Positions 1 through 14,130 are shown, counted from the stretch's first letter. The stretch: 64,000 nt of DNA from Ceratobasidium sp. AG-K (GCA_037039685.1 JAWNGF010000001.1:4588001-4652000), one strand, 5' to 3'. Notes: generated by a model from the sequence alone, not told the origin. Numbers and translations are program-made.

Positions 1-408
1 CCATCCCAAGGTGTGCATTCCAACTTTCCATTACATCGGTAGCAGGAATGATATGATATATTCCAGGTTCAGCCCTTTTGCTGCTGGCATATTGTGCACG
101 CCCGCAAAGCTCGGTAAAGAAATAGACGCGTCCGACTGAATTCGCAGATATCGCTCATTTGCTATCGATTATGTTATGGTGTACATTAAACTTGGCACGG
201 CTTTTCACTCATTCCCACTCGACTGTAACCTTGTACTCGCGATTCCATTCAGCATTCAAATACTACAAAAACATCACAAACAGGTGTTACAAGGCGTCGG
301 GGGCACGCCACAACGTAAAACGAACACCCGAGGATAAAAAATGGGATACATAGAAAAATGGGACGCGCGAATAACAAACCCCAACTAAGCACCACGACCA
401 CTGAGCAC
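1..408. other. 3' flank of PAB1, no gene seen
   Basis: This stretch follows the PAB1 stop codon on the minus strand and should hold its 3' UTR. It has only short unsupported open frames. I recognise no protein, RNA gene or repeat. The first 150 bases could belong to a neighbour outside the window. Confidence 0.4.
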
Positions 409-2790
<2,382 letters not shown>

Positions 2791-3202
2791 GGTGTAGATA
2801 GGGTTTTTTGTTATATAGGGGTCGTTACTGCTTGGATGTTTAAGAAGCTGAAGGATATATAACGCGAGTACACAGGCAGGGGTTTTTTGTAAGTTTTCTA
2901 GATTTTTTTGGAGTTATAAGTAGGTAGACCGACTAGTCGGACGAGCGGTAGGAACTGATGGTGGTCCGTAGAGAGCTCTGCAAAATTCTCAGAGGTTCTT
3001 ATGAGTGCCAATTGGCAATCGGGGCCAAACAACTCCGAGTGCTTTCTAGGACCAAAACGCGCGACAATGAGGACCAAGATGAATTTTCTAAGACAACAAT
3101 GGGCATACAAGCCGAGCTCAAACCGGTAACATCACATGTATGGCTACACACATCGGACTAGCGAGATACAGCGCCCTGGACCGCCCCTTTTTACTACGCC
3201 AC
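2791..3202. other. Intergenic: PAB1 promoter and SCAMP 3' flank
   Basis: This region separates the PAB1 start from the stop of the next minus-strand gene. It should contain the PAB1 promoter and 5' UTR; the 60 bases before the ATG are T-rich on the plus strand. No convincing coding frame or repeat is visible. Confidence 0.4.
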
Positions 3203-4369
3203 TCAGTTCCTGGTAAAATACGCCTTGGCACCTGTGAAGTCCAGTTTTAACGCACGAAATCGATTGAAGGACATTCGACGTACCATGCTGAGCGAGTTCG
3301 CCCTTTGCCTTGGCCAAGGAATGCCCCGCGTCATGATGATGAACCCAAATCTGTGATGCACGAATTTGATTGAGCTTGCCAACGTAATCTATGATTATCG
3401 ACCGACCTGGCGGTAATAAAATGCATTGCCCACGCCCTGCAGAACCCAGCCGACAGTTGCAATGATGCCGAGGATGCCGACTACCAGCGCGCCTCGCGAA
3501 AACGCGGATATCGTGTTGATGAGACCGGCACTTCCAGTGGAGGGGATGCCAATGATCATGTATAACGAAAAGAGTAGGTGGAAGCCTGCACCAGGTTAGC
3601 CGAAGTAACGGCGTGAAGCGTATGACTTGCCTCCAAAGAAGAAATACAGGTCTGGCGCGGATCAGCACAATTCACACGAATGTTCTAGCTTGACTTACAG
3701 TAATAAAGAGATTGTTCCTACAATGCATATCAGCGGCTGCCGAAGGCACGTACGCAGTACTCACCTTCATGTAAGCGTTATACAGTGGCCGGTACCATGT
3801 CAAGAACGAAAGAATAGAGATGACAGGCAGGTAACTAGCCGATCATTAGCACCGACTACGCCTCGACGAGCTGCTGCGCACCTAATACTCGCAGCCAAGT
3901 CCTTGCCTCCGTCACTCCCACCCGAAGTAAGAATAAAGATGCACGCAACCATATTGACGATTAGGGTCACTAGTAGGACTAGCCATAATTGAAAGATGCG
4001 AGTGATGAGTGAGCGCGACTCTTGGGGAATTTCGTCGTTGATGGAGTGAAAGATCAATGGAAAGACTATCCGAGGTCAGTACGCAATAATCCCTCTAGGT
4101 GAATACTCACACGGTGGAAAGTTGTTCTTGCCATGTCGGATATTCGTCTCTCTGCGAGAAATGTCTGCCTCTCGGGCCGCAAGTTCCCGCTCGCGGCGCT
4201 CAAGGTCGACTTGCTTCGTAGCCGAGGGTTGAGTGGGACGGTTATCACCTGGGTCGTCAAAGGGGTTGGCATCCAACGAATGGTTAGATGCAAAAGGGTT
4301 CTCGTGGTAATCTGTGCTACGTATGAGTGATCGACAGGGGGGCAATGGCATAAGATGCATACTTGACAT
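3203..4369 (-). CDS. SCAMP-family secretory carrier membrane protein
   Basis: Integral membrane protein of the SCAMP family, expected in post-Golgi and endosomal membranes. The N-terminus carries NPF motifs (YHENPFASN, DANPFDD), which bind EH domains. A charged coiled-coil follows (DLERRERELAAREADISRRE). Next comes the conserved core FPLIFHSINDEIPQES with hydrophobic segments (LWLVLLVTLIVNMVACIFIL) and the cytofacial peptide TWYRPLYNAYMK, diagnostic of SCAMPs. Later membrane segments include FHLLFSLYMIIGI and ALVVGILGIIATVGWVL, and the tail is IWVHHHDAGHSLAKAKGELA. I place the ATG at 4369 because splicing GTATGC...GCACAG joins ATG-TCA-A to the frame as MSNYHENPF. The last intron (GTACGT...TTCACAG) joins to AKAYFTRN and the TGA at 3203-3205. 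There are several short introns. Family assignment is firm; the in vivo role is inferred. Confidence 0.88.
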
Positions 4370-4846
4370 GACGTATTTTCCTTGCTTCAATTACAGCGGC
4401 GTTTCAGCGACTTGTCTAGCAAGTTCGACTTGGACGTGAGTAACGTCGGCGTGGTGGGTTACAACTGTCAGTTTACACAGCCGACGGGTGGCGGTGTGCT
4501 GTAATAATTTGATCTCGTTGCCCTGTCCCCAAAAGGAAGCTTCCGTAAATTGACGCTTCACACTCACATTTCGTGCTAGAATATATGCGTCAGGAATGAT
4601 TCGCGCCCGCTCCCCTGATATGTCACAGTTGGGCTGGATTCCAAACGCCGCGCCCAGCAAAAACCCGTAAATAATTGAACGAGCTGCTCTTGGCAAACCC
4701 GTGTGTCCCTGGTGATCGAGGGTGGAAACAATTGAATTTTACCCGAAACGTCCACCCGCTTTGTCCGGACCAAGGAATATGGCACTAGTCTGACAGTCAT
4801 GACAGGCTAGACGAGTGCACGTACCTGTCTCGTGTTCGGTTCACGC

Positions 4847-4856
4847 TATAAAAAAA
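4847..4856 (+). promoter_or_regulatory. TATA box of first double-psi barrel gene
   Basis: A TATAAAAAAA run lies 109 bases before the ATG at 4956. The flanking block of about 50 bases (GGTTC, TATA run, TTGGTTGGTTG, TGCATTC) recurs before the second copy at 6450, so the core promoter was duplicated with the gene and kept. Confidence 0.65.
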
Positions 4857-4955
4857 GCCTTGGTTGGTTGGCGAGTCTGCATTCCCCCCAGTCTACTCTG
4901 ATTTTTACCCGCGTTTTCTTGCGCTTGTCACTCTTTCGTACTCTCTCTTTGCAAA

Positions 4956-5971
4956 ATGCGCACTTCTTTTGTTACCGCTCTCGCTCTGGCCGTGTCAGTC
5001 TCCCAGGTGGCTGCTGGTCATATCCCCCGTAGCCGTCACGCTGTTCGTGGATACAAGCAAGACGCTGACATTCTTGAGGACTACACTGGGTAAGCGCGCT
5101 CTGATCCCGCGTTAGACGCGTCTAACGCGTCAATTCAGGTACCACGTCCGCTACCTTGCGTTGGGTAAGTCTAACACATGACCTTTTACCAATACAAGTT
5201 ACTCAACTGCCCTTACAGACTGCACCGGAAAGCACGGATCCGAGTTCTTCGAGAAATGCTGTCACCCCCTCCTCCGCACACAAAACCTCTCTGAGCGTCC
5301 CGCCGAGTGCACACCGTCCGCTGCTAACTACGTCTCGGCTGCCATCGCTGAGCCCACCGCTGCGCCAGTTGACAATGACCCCATCTACACCGACGAGGAT
5401 TGCGAGGAGGACAAGACCACCTACGCCGCTCCTGAGCCCACTTATGCGCCAGAGCCCGCTGCTGCCAAGAGCCCGGAGCCATCGAAGATGGTTACTCGAC
5501 TGTCAAGCCCGAGCCTGCTCCTACCCCTGCGAAGGAGCCCGAACCTGCCCCTACCAAGGATGCAGAGCCCTCTAAGGAGCCCGAACCCACTCCGAGCGGT
5601 GACGTGAATGCCGGTGGATTGTCAGTCCCCCTTTATCTAAGTAATCTTCTATTTTGTACTGACTCATCCCTAGTGCTACCTGGTTCCTTCAGAACGGCAA
5701 CCCCGGTGCTTGCGGGGAGTACCACAGCGACTCGGATCTCATTGTAGCTATTCACGAAAGTCGCTATGGTGGTTATGGCAAGAAGTCCGACCTTTGCGAC
5801 AAGAAGGTTCGCATCACCAACGTCAACAACGGCAAGAGCGTCACGGCCAGCATCAAGGACTCTTGCCCCACTTGCGTCAACGCGAACTCGATTGATCTGT
5901 CGCAGGGCACATTCCAGCAGATCGCTGACCTGGGTGACGGAATGGTTCCTATTACCTGGACCTGGGCATAA
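4956..5971 (+). CDS. Secreted RlpA-like double-psi beta-barrel protein, frame disrupted
   Basis: Upstream copy of a tandem pair. It has a signal peptide (MRTSFVTALALAVSVSQVAAG), a Cys-rich module (ILEDYTGYHVRYLALD, HGSEFFEKCCHPLL), an acidic YTDEDCEED stretch, a Pro/Glu/Lys linker, and a C-terminal double-psi beta-barrel domain (ATWFLQNGNPGACGEYHSDS, CPTCVNANSIDLSQGTF). The linker frame is broken. After KMV, near 5495, the paralogue reads ACT-TCG where this copy reads ACTCG, one T short. Unshifted, translation runs into TGA at about 5602 before the barrel domain. Restoring the frame returns TVKPEPAPTPAKEPEP and leads correctly into the last exon, spliced at about 5623-5673. Introns lie near 5091-5138, 5165-5218 and 5623-5673. 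The lesion may be real (a young pseudogene) or a sequence error; flanking domains are otherwise well preserved. The function of such proteins is mostly unknown; extracellular or wall-associated action is inferred. Confidence 0.75.
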
Positions 5972-6449
5972 GTGTTTGTCTTTTCTCTTTTGGTTTCAAG
6001 TCTCCTGTTTGTATACCCGCGAGTTTTGAATTACATCCGGTCTATGACCATTTTTATCCAGACACATCTGTCCTTTGCTCTAGCATTTATTCTTGCGATA
6101 TTACCTCCTCAACACGGTCTAGGTATGCGTTAGGTCTCGTATTGCTTCTTCGTCGTTTTAGTATTAGTCCCTCAATTGCTTGATACCGGAGGCTGAGGTA
6201 AGTACAGTCGTATTTGGCTGGCGTTGTGTGGCTGCTTATGTTCTTGATATCTCACAGATGCAGTAGATTATGAACACCGCCCCAAGACAAAGATCCGCAA
6301 ATAACTGATTTGTCCACTGGGTGGACAAACGAGAATTGTTCTCCCTGGCGATCGAGCGCGCGCCCTGAATCCACGAGTGCCGGGCGGCAAGGTCGGCCAA
6401 ATGTTCAAATTTCGGTTGCTAAGTGTCCACATTGTATCGTGGTTCGGGC
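5972..6449. other. Intergenic between the tandem barrel genes
   Basis: Holds the 3' UTR of the first barrel gene and the upstream promoter of the second. Pyrimidine-rich stretches follow the stop codon. No independent gene is seen. Confidence 0.45.
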
Positions 6450-6457
6450 TATAAAAA
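6450..6457 (+). promoter_or_regulatory. TATA box of second double-psi barrel gene
   Basis: A TATAAAAA run lies 104 bases before the ATG at 6554, inside a block shared with the first copy. The near-identical spacing to the start supports a TATA-dependent promoter of the sort common at highly expressed or inducible fungal genes. Confidence 0.65.
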
Positions 6458-6553
6458 ACAGCCTGGTTGGTTGCTGTGACTGCATTCTCCCCTCGTCTGT
6501 CGACTCGTCCCTACACTCGTTGTACCCCTACACTCTTTCGCATTCTCTGCAAA

Positions 6554-7538
6554 ATGTTCGGCTCTGTCGTTACCGCTCTCGCGCTCGCTGCATCTGTCTC
6601 TCAGGTCGCTGCCGGTCCCGTCCGCCACGTCGCTCGTGGATATGCCCAGGATGCTGACATCCTCGAGGACTACACCCCGTAAGTACTCTCATATGCCCAA
6701 TATGGGCGTGTCTGACAGCGTCAACTCAGTTACCACGTTCGGTACCTCGCTCTGGGTAAGTCCAACATTCAATCCGTCACCGCCACCGCTAACTTCTTTT
6801 TCAGGTTGTTCCGGAGGCCACGGCTCCGAGTTCTTCGAGGAGTGCTGCCACCCGCTCCTTCGCTGGCAAAAGCTTGAGGACCGCCCTGCCCGCTGCATTC
6901 CTTCGGCCAGCGCCTCGTCCTCTGCTGTCCTTGCTGAGCCAACTGCCTCCCCGATTGACGTCGACCCCATCTATGACGATGAAGACTGCGAGGATGACAC
7001 CACCACCTACGTGGCGCCTGCGACGACCTACCAGGCCGAGCCCACCAAGCTTGCCTCGTCCAGGATGGTGACTTCGACCACCAAGGAAGCTGAGCCCACT
7101 TCCACCAAGAAGCCGTCCACCACCACCAAGGAGGCCGAGCCCACCAAGGCCCCCAGCACCGGAGGCAATGAAATCACTGGCGGGTTGTAAGTTGTAGCAC
7201 CCATCATCAACGGATTTACACTTACCATCCATCACAGTGCCACTTTCTACTCCCAGGGCGGCAATGCTGGTGCTTGCGGCGAGAAGCACTCGGACGATGA
7301 CCTTATTGTCGCCATTGACTATCGCCGCTATGGTGACATCAACTCCAAGTCGGACCTTTGCGACAAGGCTGTCTACATCACCAACCCCAAGAACGGCCGC
7401 TCGGTTCAGGCCAACATCAAGGATGTCTGCCCGACTTGCAAGAACTCGAACTCTATCGATTTGTCCAAGGGTACCTTCAAGGCTCTTGAGGATGACTTCG
7501 GTGTCGGCATGTTCGAGATCACCTGGCACTTCGTCTAA
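6554..7538 (+). CDS. Secreted RlpA-like double-psi beta-barrel protein
   Basis: Intact copy of the tandem pair. The signal peptide (MFGSVVTALALAASVSQVAA) is followed by RGYAQDADILEDYTP, then a Cys-rich module (YHVRYLALG, HGSEFFEECCHPLL, RPARC), an acidic DPIYDDEDCEDD motif and a Thr/Lys/Glu/Pro linker with repeated KEAEPT units. The C-terminal barrel domain follows: ATFYSQGGNAGACGEKHSDD, then KSDLCDKAVYIT, NIKDVCPTCKNSNSIDLS and a terminal ITWHFV. Three introns occupy the same positions as in the upstream paralogue; the third splits the codon just before ATFY. The family includes expansin/barwin-like secreted proteins, usually without demonstrated catalysis. The protein is likely an extracellular or cell-wall protein. 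Reading is continuous, so this copy appears functional. Confidence 0.86.
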
Positions 7539-9578
7539 GCGCTTCTTTGGTGTTTGTCTTTTCTTCTTGCCTTGGTTTCTGGATTCTAGCTTGTATACCC
7601 GTGCCTTTTTGCACTAGACCCGGTCCTAGGACCATTTCTTTTACCCGGACAGGCGTCCGTACCTTCTCACGAGAGGAGTCTCCGTAATGTTTGATCTTAC
7701 ACTACATCCACTCCTCTATAGTACCTACGTACGAGTCGATCTCCGTTTCTACTACTTTCTCACCTCTTTCTGTCCCCCGTGGGGTTTGTTTCTCTCATCT
7801 TCTCGATGCTGTAAACAATACTGTTGCGTCGGGCATTATTAGCTATGAAATTTTGTTATTGTTCGTTCATGGTGTCTAGCGTGAGGTGTGTTTCAGTTCA
7901 AACTACGCGGCTTGGCGAACGACGCGCGGATAAGAAGTGAACTTGTTGCGTGGAGGCACCATCAGAAGCCTCCGAATACGGACCAGATGCGCTGGGAACT
8001 TTTGTTGCTCAACTAAGGGCAATACTAAGATTTACACTCCCTAGTAGAACGCGTTTGAGCGCGTGTGGATTATGCATGATATACGTGGATATATGTGTGG
8101 CCCCATTCTAGCGCAGGTACTTCTCTTCCCCTCCGGATGTCGCGTTCCTTGCCACCGCGCGGATCCGCCATATGCACCTCGCACACTGTGTCGCGGCTCG
8201 GTGATCTCGCTCGCGGACACTGCCATAACGGAAGTTACATCCGCGTGGATACGAAAATGAGCGCGTCTCGTTGAGCGTGAAATTTACGTCGATTCAAAAC
8301 TTGACAGGCACCTTTGTTTCCATGCGCCTATATTCGCTGCCTCGGTCGTCAACACGACCGAGCCGAGCATATCGTTTCGTTGGTCGAACAAAAAAGTGCG
8401 ACTCCGGTTCGGTCGGTTTCGCCGTCGCCCCGAAAAAGTAATCCGATTGCAGATCGGGTGGGGTTGATTGATAGAATGCGTGCTTTACATAAATCTCAGG
8501 AGGTTAAAACGTCAGGAACGCATTGTGTCACCGCCAAGACCACACGTTTCGGAGCCGATGGGTATGGTTCAATCCCTTGTGATTCGCCAGCCTGTTATTT
8601 CACCGAACGAATCCTTTCAACGTGTTCTGGTCCTTGATGGGTGTTTTTTTGTTTAGTGCATCTTGATTTTTAGCAGCAATACCAGCATTAAAAATAATAT
8701 CAGGATTCCCGTTACCAGGTTACGTCGCGTAAATACCAACAATCACATGTTGAGAGACGGATCTGGTATAGTAAGCACATACCGACTCGCTTCTGACTGC
8801 AAAGTTGCTATAAGTTGATGATAGCTCATAGTGATGACCTATGGGCTTCTTGGATGCGCCATTAGCAATTCCGTTGAGTATGGCTTGGTATGGCGACAAC
8901 CTGGATCATAGCAATACTTTATAACAATAGCTGGAACGCGTTATGCATAACAACTTCAGCTGGTGCAATTCTGTCGAGTGGAGGAGCAAACTCACCCTGT
9001 TTTTTCATGTCAACTCCAAGGATCTATAGACTCGGGTTTGAGTCCATCATGCATGATAACGGTCTTGACACGTCCTTCGAGCCACTTTGCGCCCCGATAT
9101 AGAATCTTGCCGTCGATTTCCTCTGTCCTGAGCGGTATACCCCCGTTACTACGCACATCGATAATATCCTTTCACCCTTGGATCATCCCCGACTCCGCCT
9201 TTCACGCACGAGTCCAGAACAAACCAAAGCCCTCCAAACAATGGCATGGCCTGAAAAATTGGCGGGGAACCATACCGGTTCGATATTGATAGGCAGAAGT
9301 ATGCACAATGTTCTGTCTTGATCAGACCTAGTATCAGTTTCATAAGAACAATGGATGAGCGAGGAAAGTATGCGCATATATGCTTGTATTTTGATTATTT
9401 AAGGGATATTCGGTATTGTATCTTGAGTACGGTATCGTAAATACCGCAGTTGGTAAATTAAACCCTCAGTGCACAGTTACATGCGGCGTAAAGCAATCTC
9501 GGACCAGCGGGCTTATTGTTAAATACGCACTAGTACAGTCAAATGTATAAACACAACCGCTTGTCGTCTTTGGCCTCG
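7539..9578. other. Gene-poor stretch of about 2 kb
   Basis: No coding frame here has recognisable domains, good splice structure or a paralogue in the window. The first few hundred bases are the 3' flank of the barrel gene, and the last bases are the 3' flank of an F-box gene. The middle, with scattered AT-rich and CG-rich patches, could contain decayed elements or non-coding transcripts that I cannot identify. Confidence 0.4.
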
Positions 9579-11199
9579 TTACCAGCTCATCGGGTCGACA
9601 CACAGACGTTCTTCGTGAATGAAGTTTGTGATGACCTTTGAGACGTACTTTTTTAAGTAGTCTGCATCTCGTTGTACAAGCCGATGGTCGATTTCCACCT
9701 CTTTGAGAGGTATGCCTGCCTTGTATCGCGCCAAGGCAAGCTTCCTTAGCTCCGGAACAACTTCTGCCTGAACCCTCAAGCGACTCAAATCGGGAGCCAA
9801 CAATGGCTTCTTGAGCAACGCTGTGAGCCGCAGAGCCCCTGGGAGCGACAGTGAGCTGATCCTGGGATATGCGGTAAGGAGCACGCGCAAGTCTTCGGTT
9901 GGCTCAGACGTTACATCGCAAGAAAGATGGGTGAGAGCGGGGAAGTATAGCCTTGAGTTCTTGCTAGGGACATGGGCAAGGAGATCAAGCAGCTGCAGAT
10001 AGTGTTCATCACGGTCTTGGGGGTATAATGCTTTGATTCGGAGTGCGGTGAGATTTGGCGCGTCGAGCAGCTGAAGGACGTTGAGTTCCCACTCTGGGCA
10101 CGCGATATAGATCAAGGATAGCGCTTCAAGCCTGGGGAAATGTATCTTGAGTCGATTATCTTCAGCTCCAAACTGCGAGCCAGAGTACACTTCATTGGTA
10201 CTCCCTGAATCAAGACAAAGAACGGCAAGTGTGGTACTAGAAGCAACCAGCATGCAATGTAAGTCTCTTAGGTCGGGCTGGGTTTCAGCGAACTCAAGCT
10301 CTAAACGTGTCAGTCCGACGAGTTGAGGGTGGGAGGGATGGCCAAACAAGTACGGGCCAGGGACTCGCCCAAGTTTGACAGTGTGTAGTCGAGGGAGAGC
10401 GCTATGGAGCAAAGGCTTGGGATGCGAGGCCACGGCATCGTAATATGCATCCTCATCTTCCTCATCCAACTCTGCTGGACCCGAGAACAAAATCTCCAGG
10501 TGCTGCAGTGAGGGCATGAACGATGATCGTAGAAAGTTCATAGCGATGGACTGCGCGTGATATAGGTCGGTCTGGAAGCAGAATCGCTGCCATCTTGGGG
10601 CGACACCACCGTGCGACACAATAAACTTGAATGCCTTCTCCGCTAGTTGAATAAATTCTTCGAGAGTTGCTTCTTCTGAATTAGACCAGAAAAGCTCAGT
10701 CATATCGATGTCAATATCTAGTGGCGCCGTGGCTCCGGAGCGTGACATGAATAGGGCCACCCTTGCATAATCTGCAGGCTCGGAGAGTGTAATTCGCGAC
10801 CATAGCTAAAGACAAGTGGGTCAGTCCCTGGCCGCGCGTCGAAACGACAGGTACGAACGGCGGGTGTGTCCAATGCCACCTTTCTCCATTGGCGACATAC
10901 TGTCTGGGTAGGTTGTACTCGTTATAACGGTGACATTACACGAGTCCAATAATCACGCATGCTACTCACTGGTATCCTGACCTGGAAAGGAAACTCTTCT
11001 TCTTCGACGTCTGAATCCCAGGCGTGATTACAGAGAACAAAGATCTGAGAGAGTATCTCCGAGGGAAGCTTGTTGACGCATTGCTGGCCATTATAATCTT
11101 CTTGACGCTGCCTTTTCAGAGCCTAGGTAGAGTCGGGTGCGTTGAGCTCATAGCATGCATCGCAATCTGAATGTTACTTGCCGAACGGGTGGCAGGCAT
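9579..11199 (-). CDS. F-box protein with LRR-like C-terminus (copy A, GC-AG intron)
   Basis: Member of the expanded Agaricomycete F-box family: likely a substrate receptor of an SCF ubiquitin ligase, with substrate unknown. Exon 1 encodes MPATRS. Exon 2 holds the F-box-like helix (VNKLPSEILSQIFVLCNHAW), then VEEEEFPFQVRIP. A short exon follows (VCRQWRKVALDTPA), then a long exon starting LWSRITLSEPADYARVALFMSRSG. The C-terminal part is rich in Leu repeats (HPQLVGLTRLELEFAE, RLEALSLIYIACPEWELNVLQLLDAPNLTALRI). Comparison with copy B requires exon 1 to end after TCG, so the donor is GCAAGT at about 11181, a GC-AG intron. The stop TAA is at 9579-9581. It is the least similar of the four copies, but its frame is intact. 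Confidence 0.8.
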
Positions 11200-11691
11200 G
11201 GTGCGACTACTAACGAGGATTGTCGATGATGTCACGAGCGATCCAGGTCCTCGGCACACACTCAACCAAATAATAAACAGTCCCGGGCCGAGTGGCGTTA
11301 CAGCGCTAGCACAGGAATTGCCAGATACCACCGCGTGTGAGACATCAATGGCTTATATCCTATTCTCAAGCATATTTTTCAGACTTGGTCAGTACTATTA
11401 CAATGCTATCGGTTTCGGTTGGTGAGTATAAGAATCTTGATCCATTGGGCCCACCTCTAGTGCGCTCCTGTATGGTCTTATTTTGTTTAAAGTCAACCGC
11501 AAACGCTTGTGAACTTCTTATGGTTGCGTTGAGTATGGCGTTAGGATGAGCGTACGTGTATACCACACATTATGCATATTTAATCTCGGTTATGAACAAT
11601 AAGAGCATGGTCGGTAAGCAGTGTTTGGATCAACCTGTATGCAGAGAACCAGGCCAGTAAATATGCCCAGCTCGTGCTACCTTCGCTCCTG
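11200..11691. other. Intergenic between F-box copies A and B
   Basis: Promoter side of copy A and 3' flank of copy B. It contains GGAATTGCCA at about 11314, also found upstream of copies B and C. No separate gene is supported. Confidence 0.45.
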
Positions 11692-13342
11692 TCACCAGTC
11701 TGTTGGATCCGCACTTCTGCGACAATCAACCTCGCTCATGGTAATCGTCTCAATATACTTCTCGAGCAGCTTCAAGTCTCGAGATGGGAGCGTTGGGTCT
11801 TTGAATGAGTAAGGACCATGCAGCTCTACTACTTTGAGAGGTATTCCTGCTCTATGCCGTGCGGAAGCAACTTTCTTCAGTACCATTACGTCCGCTCGAA
11901 CCCTCAAGCGCACTAGCTCGGGGGCGAGTAATGGCTTCTCGAGCAGCACCGTAAGACGTGAAGCTGATGGGAGCGACAGCGAGTTGATGCCGGGACACCC
12001 ACTGAGGAGTGTTCGCAGGTCTTTTTCTTTTTCTTTGTCTGCGGTACCACTACGTTCGTACGAAAGATGAGTCACAGTGGGGAAGTACGCCTTTGGATGC
12101 TTTTTATCGGGACCGTTCGCAAGGAGATCCATCATTTGAGAGTGGTATTCATTGCTCCCAAAATAATAACCTGAATCCCGAATTCGAAGCACCTTGAGGT
12201 CTGGTGCATCGAGGAGTTTGAGCACGCCAAGCTCCCACTTCGGGTATTGAATGTTTGTAAAGGATAAAGCTTGCAGCTTTGGCAAGGGAGTCCTGGCAAG
12301 TTCCCCGTTTGAGGCTTCGGATGGGGGCTCAGGGTAGCTTTCCTTGATTTCACCAGAGCTGAGGCAGAGAACGACGAGCGTAGAGCCGGAAGCGGCCAAC
12401 ATCTTGCGCATATCCTCAAGGCTAGGGCGGAACCCGATAAATTGAAGTTCGAGATGGGTCAGATTAACCAACTGGGGATGGGAAGTATGGCCAAACAGAT
12501 ATGGGGTAGGAATTGCCGCCAATTTCACGGTGCGTAGTTGAAGGGGAAGGTCGCATTTATTAAATAAGAGTCTGGGCGGCGCCTTGATGATACCATAATA
12601 AAGATCATGGTCCACTCCTTGACCACCTGACGGGCTCGAAAAAATCATTTCGAGATGCTCGAGAGAGGTCATCTGTGATTTTCGAAGAAAATCCATTGCG
12701 GCGAGATAGACATGGTATATGTTTGTTTGGATCCAAAGTCGCCTCCACCTCGAGGCAACCCCACCATGCGAGACGATAAACTTGAGTGCCTCCTTCGCTT
12801 GTTGTTTGAGTTCTTTCCAAGGTCCAGTTTCATCCCATCGAGGCCCAGTCATGCTGATCTTGATGTCTAGCGGTATTGTGGATCCAGAGCGGGACAAGAA
12901 CAGGGCCGCACGTGAATATTCTGAAAGCTCAGAGAACGTAATCCGAGACCATAGCTAAACGTCACATAGGTCAGTAGCCAATTGTGCAAGAGAATATGGG
13001 ATACGAACGGCTGGTGTGTCTAATGCTACCTTTCTCCATCGACGGCATATTGTCTAGGCGAGTTGCACTGATCATTAGTTACTTTCGCACATACCCTATC
13101 GATGTGACGTACCGGTATCCTAGCCTGGAGAGGAAACTCGCCCTCCTTGATATCTGGCGACCAAATACGATCGCAAAACATAAAGATCTCGGAAAGTATC
13201 TCTGCAGGGAGCTTGTTGATGCCAGTTTGCTGCTGAACAAAGTGGTGGGATTGCTTCTTCGAAGCCTATGTAGAATCGATAATGTCGTATACATGGCATA
13301 TATCTATGTTCGAGCATAACTTACTGAACGAGTAGCACGCAT
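11692..13342 (-). CDS. F-box protein with LRR-like C-terminus (copy B)
   Basis: Intact copy with four exons. MRATRS is followed by a GTAAGT intron. The next exon reads ASKKQSHHFVQQQTG, the F-box-like core INKLPAEILSEIFMFCDRIW and the tail SPDIKEGEFPLQARIP. A short exon follows (CRRWRKVALDTPA), then the long exon beginning LWSRITFSELSEYSRAALFLSRSG. The Leu-rich C-terminal part includes LVNLTHLELQFIGFRPSLEDM, LQALSFTNIQYPKWELGVL and KLLDAPDLKVLRI, ending SADPTDW with TGA at 11692-11694. A conserved HPQLV/LTHLEL and KWELGVLKLLDAPDL pattern is shared with copies C and D. Role in SCF-type ubiquitination is known for F-box proteins generally; specificity here is unknown. Confidence 0.84.
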
Positions 13343-14130
13343 CTTGCTGAAAGACGTGCTGGGCGTGAATTGATGAAGCAGTAGGCGAGGCGGGTTGTGT
13401 GTTAAGCGTGTTCGAGACGAGCCGGACGGCGGGTTTAGGCGAGCCAAGTGAAGAGCGCACAGATTCGAAGCGATTCAAGTGCGAGCAAGTATAAACTAAA
13501 GGCGAGACGAGCAATATATGAGTCGCATGTGAAGTGGCGGGCGCGCAGAGGTACTAACCGGTCACGGTGGCTTTGCCGGTGTCTGGAGACGGGCAAAGTG
13601 GGATGACCGGACGTTTGTATTACGAAATAAGAAAACTCGGTGTACGGTATGGACGTCGCGACGACAGTTGGGTCGCATAATGAGTGTCCATATAAGTGTT
13701 GAGACGGGGATGGTCAAATACCAAAAGAAGTCGTGCGCGGCCACGTTGGCCGTGCCAAGTGTGGCAGTATGCGTTTGATTGACAAGAGCCGTGACTCGAA
13801 TAACACTGGTTTGGGCCACATAACGTTACAGTCGGAATTGCCAAACACCATGGTAGGATGTGGCTGCTAGGGAATCCAGCCCTCGAACCATGGTCAGCAA
13901 TTTTTTGTGGTTACGTTGGGTAGGATGTTCGGCTGCGTGCCAATTGATGTAGATATCGTATGCGTATGCATCCGATGGCGATCGTGCATTATGGAAATGT
14001 TACTAACAAAGACTTTGCTATTAAACAAGTACCACCAAGTCTTACAGCTATCCAATACCCCCATTGAATCAATCAGCGTAGAATAGGCTATTGTGATAAA
14101 TGCCCCTAACCCAGGCTACCCTTGTTCTTG
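13343..14130. other. Intergenic between F-box copies B and C
   Basis: Promoter side of copy B (a GGAATTGCC element near 13834) and 3' flank of copy C. The last 200 bases are similar to those before 16440, so the duplicated unit extends beyond the stop codon. No gene is seen in the remainder. Confidence 0.45.

Noticed and set aside
9030..9050. tRNA B-box-like GGTTTGAGTCC
   Set aside because: The invariant C of the T-loop is missing, and no matching A box or acceptor stem can be paired nearby.
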